IMG/VR virus record: IMGVR_UViG_3300031788_001698
Span: 1-25,336 of that record
Source: a virus
Direction: 5' to 3' (one strand)
DNA length: 25,336 bases
In this document: in pieces, positions 8,237-15,300 of the stretch
Layout of the letters: each line of letters opens with the position of its first letter
Position numbering within the stretch: position 1 is the first letter of the stretch
Made by a program: the position numbers and the translations under genes
The notes under the pieces: generated by a model
Told to the model about the DNA's origin: nothing
The model's database searches: none
The model's input: only the letters and a program-made list of their open reading frames with translations

Positions 8237-8901
8237 CGCATCCTCCGTGGTTTGAATACCAATTCCTTGCGCCGGAGCGTCCGGCACAGATGGTTCGGAT
8301 TCCAGCGGGCCGCATCGACAGTCGGCAGAATACCGATGTCCGCGTAGGCAGCGGCCACCCATTCCGAGCAAAAGATCATGTGCAGGTCTTGCTCGCGGAA
8401 GCACGATTCGACCCACGACAACCCGACGCCGGCCGAACGGAACGCCCCCATCGCGTCGTAAGGCGTGTGGATCGTCGCCATCAGGAACTTGGTCAGCCGC
8501 TTGGCTTCGCTTTCGTAGAGCGGCCGATAGAGCGGGTAGTGCCAGACCTTGCCGTCGTATACCTTGAGAACCTTGTCCAAGTCATGGGCCTGCGTGCCAT
8601 TGAAGCACTCGCCGGAAATTTCGCAGGGCATGTTTTCCAGCGTCGTCGATTCAAACAGCAGCAGCCGGCCGTCGTCGGCATGGGCCATGATCCCCACATG
8701 GCTGATGCCCCACCCCGGAATCCCGTAGGTGCCGATGTTGATAAGCCCGCTGATCCAACTGTTGCCGGAGAATCCGATGACATCGCCGGCCTTGAGATCG
8801 ACCGGGCTGACAATCTTGTCCACCTCGCGTCTACGCAGGGCTTGTACCGGAGATGCCGCTGTGGCGAGCAACTGACCGCATTTTTGAAGCATTGGAAACA
8901 T
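8233..8901 (-). CDS. YiiX/C92-like permuted papain-fold hydrolase
   Basis: The 222-residue protein has the circularly permuted NlpC/P60-papain layout. 'LKAGDVIGFSG' (about 36-46) is the entry strand, 'GWGISHVGIMA' carries H68, 'LLLFESTTLE' carries the polar E84, and 'HMIFCSEWVAAAY' carries C178 at the head of a helix. The order His-then-Cys is the mark of the YiiX/YaeF-type family, whose members hydrolyse amide or ester bonds in peptidoglycan or lipids. I chose ATG 8901 (AAAGGTGG upstream); the frame is open to 9039 but the extra residues are unlike the domain. It overlaps the preceding small gene by 71 bases and the following lipoprotein gene by 4. No signal peptide is seen, so export would need the holin or another route. 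Confidence 0.75.
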   Translation of the reverse strand: MFPMLQKCGQLLATAASPVQALRRREVDKIVSPVDLKAGDVIGFSGNSWISGLINIGTYGIPGWGISHVGIMAHADDGRLLLFESTTLENMPCEISGECFNGTQAHDLDKVLKVYDGKVWHYPLYRPLYESEAKRLTKFLMATIHTPYDAMGAFRSAGVGLSWVESCFREQDLHMIFCSEWVAAAYADIGILPTVDAARWNPNHLCRTLRRKELVFKPRRMR

Positions 8902-9073
8902 GCACCACCTTTGGATCGCTGAACAGTGCCGTGCGGACGTTAAGGATGCGACGGGATTGACCGTTGTGGCTGATTTCGCGGTACTGCTGATCGCTGGCCC
9001 AGCAGTCTTCGCAGCGGGTCTCACCCGGGGACGTGACAACGCGACCGCAGGAGCACCAAACGGGAAGTTGCAT
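8831..9073 (-). CDS. Small Cys-rich protein, 80 residues
   Basis: The start MQLPVWCSCGRVVTSPGETR is followed by CEDCWA, giving C7, C9, C21 and C24, a likely zinc-ribbon knuckle pair. The C-terminal half is basic and unstructured-looking (RRILNVRTALFS...). The ATG shares a base with the previous gene's stop (TAATG), arguing for coupled translation despite no clear Shine-Dalgarno. The last 71 bases overlap the YiiX-like gene in another frame. The function is unknown. It might be shorter or non-functional at its C-terminus, since only the knuckle half looks constrained. Confidence 0.5.
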   Translation of the reverse strand: MQLPVWCSCGRVVTSPGETRCEDCWASDQQYREISHNGQSRRILNVRTALFSDPKVVHVSNASKMRSVARHSGISGTSPA

Positions 9074-9642
9074 TAGGACTCTGATTGAGTCGGGGCCGGA
9101 AGTGCAGGCACCGCATCGTTGCGGGCCTGTTGAATGACCGCGATGATGTCATGGATCAGCGCGTCCACAAGCTGCTCGTAATTGGGCAGCCCTTCGAGGC
9201 GCGTCACGAGCAACTGGCAAATCTGCGTTCCGACACGCAACAAGGTGGATTTCGCCAACAGGTTGCCAAGGCGTTCTTCGATCTGGTTGCAGGTCTTAAC
9301 CAGCTTTTCGAGCGTGAGGATATGGCTGTTTACACGCCCGTAGATCGCCAACCGCTCCACGTCCGATTGGGCCGAATTCCACAGCCCCTCGATCATCATG
9401 CGGGTCAGGGCGATCTCGTCACGGAGCGATTTGATGTCGTCGTGCTCGGCGAAGGACGCCAGCCGGGCGCGGTCCTGGGCGCGGGCCAAAAGGTACTGCC
9501 GCATTCCCGGTGCGGGCGGCCGGTACGATCCGGCATGAACCGGGCAGTAATCTGATCCCTCCACGCGGATGCCCATGCACTGGCCGTAGCTGTCCGGGGC
9601 CTTGCAGCGCCGGGGGTCCGCCAGGTCCGTCACGCGCTCCAT
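9073..9642 (-). CDS. Cys/His-finger plus helical protein, possible terminase small subunit
   Basis: The 189-residue product opens with a compact finger: C13, C22, C33 and H36 in 'RRCKAPDSYGQC...DYCPVHAG'. A long helical region follows (SLRDEIALTRMMIEGLWN, then 'RVNSHILTLEKLVKTCNQIEERLGNL'). Several phage small-terminase-like or DNA-binding proteins share a 'C..G..C.....CxxHGG' finger followed by helices, so small terminase is my best guess, unproven. It is the first gene of the minus-strand virion operon, and the large terminase is about 4 kb downstream. I prefer ATG 9642 (GAGG 6-7 bases upstream); an ATG at 9684 would add 14 residues but has no clear ribosome-binding site. Confidence 0.62.
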   Translation of the reverse strand: MERVTDLADPRRCKAPDSYGQCMGIRVEGSDYCPVHAGSYRPPAPGMRQYLLARAQDRARLASFAEHDDIKSLRDEIALTRMMIEGLWNSAQSDVERLAIYGRVNSHILTLEKLVKTCNQIEERLGNLLAKSTLLRVGTQICQLLVTRLEGLPNYEQLVDALIHDIIAVIQQARNDAVPALPAPTQSES

Positions 9643-9695
9643 GTCCTGCCTCACTAACGCGGCCACCGAGACGTTCCACACCATAACCAGAGGCC

Positions 9696-9710
9696 AAAAA
9701 CGGCGTTTTT
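9696..9710. promoter_or_regulatory. Palindrome in the divergent intergenic region, possible operator
   Basis: AAAAACG-G-CGTTTTT is a perfect 7-bp dyad centred on 9703. It sits between the minus-strand virion operon (start 9642 or 9684) and the plus-strand gene at 9792. A one-base centre makes it a poor hairpin but a plausible protein-binding dyad controlling one or both divergent transcripts. No convincing -35/-10 pair was found beside it. Confidence 0.35.
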
Positions 9711-9791
9711 TCCGGCGCGATTTGGGAATTGGCCCATTTTCACTCCATTCCGTGCCGCAACTGTTGATGTGGTTTGTGGAGGAACCCCATC

Positions 9792-10310
9792 ATGCACCAT
9801 CGCCGCCCGACGCCCGCGGCCACGCCGCGTCCCAACGGTCCAAAACCTGTCCTGCCGATGATCCACCTTGCCGTTTACCGCGTCAAACAGCGGCACCTGG
9901 AAGACTTCCTGGCAAGGGTCTACCGGATGGACGGCTTCAACTTTGCACGGGCGACGGGAGCCACGCCGGGCATGTGCCCGGAGTATCACGTCAGCCCGGC
10001 GCTGCCGGCCACCTACACGGCCACGCAGGAAGCCGATCGCATCCGCCGTGGCCAGAGGACAGGCAACGTGCCGTTGATCCTCAACGTGCTCTGCCTGGAC
10101 GGCTACATTCCCGCGGGGCGGTATACCATCGACACTCACCCCGATCCGCCGCCCGGCCAGGTCTACCGGGCCTTGCTGATCGATACGGGCGATCCCAACC
10201 ACCCCCGCTGCGCGGCCTTCCGCCGGGAGCACCGCAGCAACCGCGCGTTTACGCAACTGGCGGTGCAGATGGACAAGGCGGTCTTGGAAGCTCAGCGAGA
10301 GCAGAAATGA
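9792..10310 (+). CDS. Unrecognised conserved-looking protein, parent of a truncated copy downstream
   Basis: The 172-residue product starts MHHRRPTPAATPRP, a basic Pro-rich leader, then a compact domain: MIHLAVYRVKQRHLEDFL, DGFNFARATGATPGMC, and LNVLCLDGYIPAGRYTIDTHP. It ends in a helix (FTQLAVQMDKAVLEAQREQK). I know no named family and propose no function. I chose ATG 9792 because GGAGG lies 9-10 bases upstream; another ATG at 9774 precedes that site. Its last 73 codons recur with 5 substitutions at 11454-11676, so this gene or a sister copy took part in a duplication flanking the nuclease gene. It runs divergently from the phage operon and is the first gene of the plus-strand block. Confidence 0.75.
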   Translation: MHHRRPTPAATPRPNGPKPVLPMIHLAVYRVKQRHLEDFLARVYRMDGFNFARATGATPGMCPEYHVSPALPATYTATQEADRIRRGQRTGNVPLILNVLCLDGYIPAGRYTIDTHPDPPPGQVYRALLIDTGDPNHPRCAAFRREHRSNRAFTQLAVQMDKAVLEAQREQK

Positions 10311-10350
10311 GCCGGCCGTTCACATGTTGCGGCCGGTAGACCCGCGATGT
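10088..10350 (+). repeat. Copy A of a diverged direct repeat
   Basis: This stretch covers the 3' part of the 9792 gene and 40 bases past its stop, up to a shared gacccgcgatgt. It is matched in the same orientation by 11454-11719 (offset 1366 in the coding part, 1369 after a small indel downstream of the stop). The two differ at scattered, mostly synonymous positions, so they are old paralogs rather than a fresh duplication. Confidence 0.9.
10312..10336 (+). terminator. GC-rich hairpin just after the stop of the 9792 gene
   Basis: CCGGCCG at 10312-10318 pairs with CGGCCGG at 10330-10336 across an 11-base loop, starting 2 bases after the TGA. There is no T-run, so it may act as a weak or Rho-assisted terminator or a 3' stability hairpin. 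The matching place in copy B is degraded and cannot form the same stem. Confidence 0.4.
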
Positions 10351-10386
10351 GGCCTTGATTCTCGCCGTACTCTGCACGGCAAAGGC

Positions 10387-10414
10387 TTGACACGACCCCT
10401 GGTTCTTCGATTAT
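10387..10414 (+). promoter_or_regulatory. Sigma70-like promoter ahead of the 10492 nuclease-like gene
   Basis: TTGACA at 10387-10392 is a perfect -35. GATTAT at 10409-10414 (16-base spacer) is the best -10; an overlapping TATGCT at 10412 would need a 19-base spacer. It leaves a leader of about 70 bases before the ATG at 10492, which suggests the cargo gene has its own promoter. Confidence 0.5.
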
Positions 10415-10491
10415 GCTATCGGACGATTGCCAAGGTGCTGGGACACTGTTGGCGATTGCGCAGACTGCCATAGCGGAAAAGGGATTGGAAT

Positions 10492-11361
10492 ATGGGCAGA
10501 GTTTACCGGAAACCGAAGGAGGTTGAACAATTCCTAATTCGGGAATTCGTCTGTGACGCGCTGCACTATACGATTTCTCGCCCTGAATGGTGTGAATCGC
10601 CAGACGCCATACTCACCTTGCGCAAGGGACGGGCCAAGAGGCGTGTCGCAATCGAGCATACCGGCTACTTCAATGACACAACGGCGGGGCAATGCTCGCC
10701 TCTTACGCCGATTTCGGATTTCTGGAAGCGTGTACAGACAAGTCTCGGTCGTCGAATCAGCCATCGAAAACACCTAGCCGACGTGATGGCAACGGTGGAA
10801 CTCAACACAGGACGATTTGCAGGCCGACCCGATTCCCGGACGCAGGAGGAATTGGCAAGGCAACTTGCAAAAGAGATTGTCGATTTCTTGGACGTTCATC
10901 CGATTACGGGCTCTGCGCGCTTCCCCGCACACTCAGCCGCTTCCCCCGGCACCGAGTTCTCTGACTTCCCGACGTTGAAACGTATGGTTTTCTCCATGCG
11001 CCTACAGCGGATTCCCGGAATAGCCTACTTCTCTCGCCATCACTGGACGTGTTTCAATATCTCGACTGGCTCTATCGGCCTTAGCCTGGAATACATCAGA
11101 ACCAGCATCAAGAACAAGAATGCGAAGGCGGCAAGTTATGACTGGCGGTCAGCAGACGAGAAATGGTTGCTGATCGTAGCGGCATGTGGCAATTTAAGCG
11201 AGCAGGCTGGTCCGCCGGAAGAACGGAATTGGGATGATTCAGAACTGCGCACGCTATGCTGTAAGTCGCCTTTCGACAAAATCTATTTCTGGGAGCGTGC
11301 TCGCCGATGGTACAAATCGCTGAAACCCAGTCGTCGAATTGTTTGCCCCCGTGGGACATAA
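10492..11361 (+). CDS. Orphan PD-(D/E)xK-like nuclease candidate
   Basis: The 289-residue protein has 'ESPDAILTL' with P37-D38, then after a basic turn (RKGRAKRR) the strand VAIEHTGYF with E55. This D...E-x-T pair sits where the PD-(D/E)xK fold has its D and (D/E)xK; the Lys is replaced by Thr, as in some degenerate or 'EVT'-type members. The C-terminus has 'SPFDKIYFWERARRWY', a 'FDrI.f.d...' ending that I associate with the same class of standalone nuclease-like proteins. There is no helicase or methylase partner next to it. It is flanked by a diverged duplication, with its own promoter, opposite in strand to the backbone: the profile of an acquired defence or selfish gene. AGGG lies about 9 bases before the ATG. 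Its last ~10 residues may be scrambled at the junction with downstream debris. Confidence 0.6.
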   Translation: MGRVYRKPKEVEQFLIREFVCDALHYTISRPEWCESPDAILTLRKGRAKRRVAIEHTGYFNDTTAGQCSPLTPISDFWKRVQTSLGRRISHRKHLADVMATVELNTGRFAGRPDSRTQEELARQLAKEIVDFLDVHPITGSARFPAHSAASPGTEFSDFPTLKRMVFSMRLQRIPGIAYFSRHHWTCFNISTGSIGLSLEYIRTSIKNKNAKAASYDWRSADEKWLLIVAACGNLSEQAGPPEERNWDDSELRTLCCKSPFDKIYFWERARRWYKSLKPSRRIVCPRGT

Positions 11362-11448
11362 TAGGGGAATGCCGCCGTAGAGGAGCACAGCGATGACATA
11401 GAAAGGGTGCCGCACGATGGCGTAGGGGCCAGTAACGACAACTTTCTG
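11359..11448 (-). pseudogene. Fragment of an isoprenylcysteine-methyltransferase-like (ICMT/PEMT) gene
   Basis: The minus strand reads QQKVVVTGPYAIVRHPFYVI and on to AVLLYGGIPLL. 'tGPY..VRHPxY' followed by a hydrophobic segment ending GIPL is the hallmark of the S-adenosylmethionine-binding part of the ICMT/PEMT methyltransferase family of membrane proteins. Only about 30 codons remain, with no start, no upstream TM helices and no downstream end. The fragment is wedged between the end of the nuclease gene and the truncated repeat copy, so it is debris from an earlier insertion or recombination. Confidence 0.75.
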
Positions 11449-11453
11449 CTGGC

Positions 11454-11676
11454 GCTGTGCCTGGACGGCCGCATTCCCGCGGGGCGGTACACGATCGACA
11501 CCCACCCCGAGCCGCCGCCCGGCCAGGTCTACCGGGCATTGCTGATCGAGACGGGCGATCCGAATCACCCCCGCTGCGCGGCCTTCAAGCGGGAGCACCG
11601 CAGCAACCGCGCGTTTACGCAACTGGCTGCGCAGATGGACAAGGCGGTCTTGGAGGCGCAGCGAGAGCAGAAATGA
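11454..11676 (+). pseudogene. Truncated paralog of the 9792 gene
   Basis: It encodes the last 73 residues of the 172-residue family (LCLDGRIPAGRYTIDTHP through LEAQREQK, then TGA). It differs from copy A at five residues (Y to R, D to E twice, R to K, V to A), mostly conservative. The first ~100 codons are gone and the sequence upstream belongs to another gene fragment, so no natural start or ribosome-binding site remains. An ATG at 11407 is in frame but lies in the methyltransferase debris. Confidence 0.85.
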
Positions 11677-11719
11677 GTCGGGCGCTCACCCGTTGCGGCT
11701 GGTGGTGGACCCGCGATGT
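11454..11719 (+). repeat. Copy B of the diverged direct repeat
   Basis: It matches 10088-10350 from the LCLDG codons through the stop to the shared gacccgcgatgt. It is bounded on the left by the methyltransferase-like fragment and on the right by the group II maturase fragment. The sharp boundaries suggest deletion or recombination endpoints at about 11450 and 11720. Confidence 0.9.
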
Positions 11720-11907
11720 TTCCGTAAGGCAAACCGTCGCTTCCCACGCTTCCACTGCTTCCAAACGACGCTTCGCAAGCGTCGTCGAATCCACGAGTCC
11801 AATTCGGCCAGCATCGAGGGGGTCTGGCAGAAGCCGACGTAGGCCAGCCACCCGTTCAGGTAGCGGGATAACTGCTCGATCCTCTGCGGTAGACTGATCC
11901 CCCGCGT
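11720..11907 (-). pseudogene. ltrA: C-terminal maturase-domain remnant of a group II intron protein (LtrA-like)
   Basis: The minus strand reads RGISLPQRIEQLSRYLNGWL, then AYVGFCQTPSMLAELDSWI and RRRLRSVVWKQWKRGKRRF. This is the group II intron maturase-specific (GIIM) domain: 'RG.sl..ri..LnrylrGW..Yf', 'd.wirrRLR...WkqWKr'. The reverse transcriptase core (YADD) and N-terminus are absent; homology stops at about 11907, and the 3' end fuses at 11720 to repeat copy B. I could not recognise intron domain V or VI near it. It is evidence that a retroelement once sat in this cargo block. The wording of the motif is clear, so confidence in the domain is high. Confidence 0.88.
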
Positions 11908-12301
11908 CCGACAAATCGGGGCCCGCGGCGGGTTCTCGGCGTTCTGATTTGCGAGAAGACAAGATCGGACGCCCGCCCCGGGGGTCGCTCACTCTGCTGG
12001 TGACCGGCCGACTGACGCGCGAAAGGAAGGCTTCTTGACACCCGGCGTTTACCCGCTAAGTTGAGGGGATACCGAATCAATGCCGGTGACTAGGGGCCTT
12101 TGCTACACGATGTTGCGGCCCGGCGAAGCTGGCATGGCGCGATCCTCTATCAGGCTTATGTCAACGGTGGCACGCGGGCAAGACAGGCGGGCGTCAATGG
12201 CGATAAGCAGTTAAATGAGGAGATCCAGCCACGGGTTTCTTGCAGCCCCGTATGACAGACCTGGATTTGCCCCGGCTTGACCAAGAATTCCGAGGGGCGT
12301 T
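11908..12301. other. 394-base stretch without a recognised gene, with a possible promoter for the 12302 gene
   Basis: Nothing coding is convincing here. It may contain the lost 5' part of the group II element in decayed form, but I see no RT motif. A perfect -35 TTGACA at 12035-12040 with TAAGTT at 12057-12062 (16-base spacer) is the best promoter candidate for the large plus-strand gene. TTCTCG (11933-11938) and CGAGAA (11952-11957) form a small inverted repeat. Another nested inverted repeat (ATCCAG ... CTGGAT, with ACGGG ... CCCGT inside) lies at about 12223-12269, shortly before the start codon, and could fold in the leader. Confidence 0.4.
12035..12062 (+). promoter_or_regulatory. Candidate promoter upstream of the 1097-residue gene
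   Basis: TTGACA at 12035-12040, 16-base spacer, TAAGTT at 12057-12062. The -35 is perfect and the -10 weak. The leader would be about 230 bases long, containing the inverted repeat near 12223-12269, so another promoter closer to the gene is possible. Confidence 0.35.
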
Positions 12302-15300
12302 ATGAGCAATCCAAAGCAGTTCTCCCCACGCGAATACTTGAGAGCGCGGCGTCCGGAAAGGTTCTCCGACTCCATCGCGGAGGAGAAGCCCATACTCGAC
12401 CGCTCCATGCTGGAGTACCACCTACATACGCTCACAAGCCGGAGCCAAGAGAACGACTTTCAACACTTCGCTAGGCATCTCGCCGAACGGGAGGTTTGCC
12501 CCAATCTGTTGCCGCAAACAGGTCCAACAGGGGGCGGCGATAGCAAAGTGGACGCGGAAACCTACCCGGTTGCAGACGGCCTATCGTTCGTCTGGTACGT
12601 TGGGATTGGTCAAGAGGCGGCGTCTGAACGGTGGGCCTTTGCATTCAGCGCGAAAGAGGACTGGCGGACCAAGGTTCATTCCGACATTGACAAAATTGCT
12701 CAGACGGGGCGAGGCTACAGCAAGGCGTTCTTCATTACGAACCAGTATGTACGCGATCGTAGTCGTGCCGAGGTCGAGGATGAACTCCGTCAGAAGCACG
12801 GCTTCGATGTCCGAATACTTGACCGCACCTGGATACTCGACAAGGTGTTTGGCGGCCAACATGAACAACTCGCAATTCAGGACTTGCAGATTCAGACATC
12901 GGCGCGCACGCAAGTGCGAAAGGGGCCACATGATCTTGAGCGAGAGCAGGACAGGGAGGAAGTCGAGACGCGCATCAATGCCGCCAGCCAAAACGGCCAT
13001 TTTGGGTTTCAGTTAGTAAACGACTGTGCCGAGGCGGCCAGGTTGGCGCGTGGGCTGGAGCGGCCTCGTACCGAGGTAGATGGCCTGTTTCAGCGTGCAG
13101 AGCGTGCTGCCCACGAGTACGGCAATCAACACCAAGAATTGACAGTTGCCTATGACAAGGCTTGGACGGCCATCTTTTGGTATGAGGATTATGCCCTTTT
13201 CAATGATCTTTATGGCGACGCGGAGAGGTACGCAGGTGGAACTCACAATGCCGACGAACTGGAGCTTCTCTCCAATCTGTGGCACGTGCTCTACGCCCTC
13301 GTTAGGACGGGGAAGCTTGATGAGGCCGCGTCGAACCTGAACGTGCGAACGGATGCCCTTTTGGGGGAATTGCGGCGACTAGGCGATGAGGAGAACTGGC
13401 CAAGCAGTGCCTTGCACGCCAGGTCACTTCTTCTTTGCATGCGAATCCCGTTATCGTCTCCGGACGAGAGGGCGGCGGTCTTTCGTGAGATTGATGGGGT
13501 GGTCCGCCAGAGCCAGGGACTTATAGGTTTCCCCCTCGAATCTTTGGCAGAAGCCTTGACGGAAATGGGCAAGTATCTTGATTCTTGCCCAGAATATGAC
13601 GAGTTGTTCGCAACGATTGTGCAAGTCGTCTCCGAACGAAAAGGGGATACTGCCGCGGCACGCATGTTGCTCAAGCGAGGCGCCCAACAACTTGACGAGG
13701 ATCGCCCCGCCGACGCGATCCGAACCATTGGTCGCGCCCTGGCCAAGCTTTTCAAATATGAAACCCGCGACGATATCGTCCACGCGCTCTGTCTATGTGG
13801 AGCTGCGTATGAACGAGTCGGGTTACTCTGGGCGGCGCGAGGCACGACCCTCGCGGCGGCGTCCATCGCGACCAGTGCCTCGTGGAGCGATGCTGAGGTG
13901 ACGCCCCTTCAAGCCGCTTGCTTCAACCGGATGAAGTGGATAGAACTCCAACTCGGCCGTTTGCCGCATATCCTTGCCTGGCATGAGCTAGACCGTGGCT
14001 CGCGGTTCATACTTGCGCAGCAGGGATATGACCGGGCGGCTCTCGATATTGGTAAACTCGACTTCGACGGTATTCTTGGAATCCTGCTTCTGAGGACCGA
14101 CCTCTGGGGACTCAAGGGGTTGTCGGCTATTCCCGAAGTGCTTGATCGCCTCTCCCTCCCATGTGCGGCGGTCTCGCTCGAATTCGCTCTCGGGTATGAG
14201 GAGAAACTGCGTTCCGAGTTTCTGGGGGATGACCGTGACGACGACAGTCTGCAAGACTTCTTTCTTCGATTGCGGGACCAACCCGCCGGCAAGGAGTTGC
14301 CAGCCGGTCCAATGCTTTGCGACGGCCGAACCGTGGTATTCAGTTCCATTATATTCGGCTGCAAAGTAACTGCGGAAACTGACAACGAGCTGCCGTGCCT
14401 GGCCCTGGGTGAGTCAATCCTTGCGGCCCTCGAAAGCTTGCTGTCAACTGGAACGGTTGATCGAATGGTGGCCCGCGAGCCGACGCTTAGTATTCGAGTG
14501 CGAAAGTCTGACTTCTGTGCCGAGTCCTTCGAGTTCAATACTGACGACCGCGACGGCCGTCCCCATGCGGAGGTTCGGTGTGGCACCTTTGATCCCGCCA
14601 GAATGTCACGAGAGATGCAAGGGGCGATCAAGGGCAAACTTTCCGACTTCATCGCCTATATCATGGGGAGAACCTTTCTTTTTGTGGACGGTGAGCAAGC
14701 CATCGTCAAGCTGTTTCGCGATGACCGAGCGCTGGAACGCGCCCTTAACTTCACAAGCAGCTTTGTTACGTTGGGCAATGTGCTGGGAGACTCGCCGCGT
14801 ACCGACATTACGATGTGGTCAGATTCCAGTGCCCACGACTACCCGCTTTTGCGATCTCGTCAATGGGACGCTGGTACAATAGCTGGAGGCGATGGCGGTC
14901 GGTCGGTCGAAGCGGAAGGATCGAACGAGCCTCGGCGAAAAGATGCGATTGAAGCAATTAGTGCGGGGAACATTAGGCATACCGATATAGGAATGGTGTC
15001 ATTGATCCGCGAATCGCTTTGGAACGAGGCGAAATGGAAAGGCACAGCGTTCGGTTGGAGCGAGAATGACGCCATGCCTCCTGTTCTCGGCCCGTGGTTT
15101 GAGAACGCCGAAGCCGCCAAGAGAATATTCGCCTTGTGGCGTACCGAAATAGGAAGGGTTGACACACAGGAATTGCTTCGGGTCGCCGTTATTCGTGGGA
15201 TCAGCCAAGAGAACGCAAACGCATACCGAGTCGTGTTGGGTGTTAATCCGGCCGCGGCCATGCACAAATCCGGTGGCCGCCTTGCCATCATGGTATCACG

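Noticed and set aside
11908-12301. Possible intron domain V or an integron attachment site
   Set aside because: The inverted repeats there lack the AGC triad and GNRA-type stem of domain V, and no paired core sites of an attC were found.
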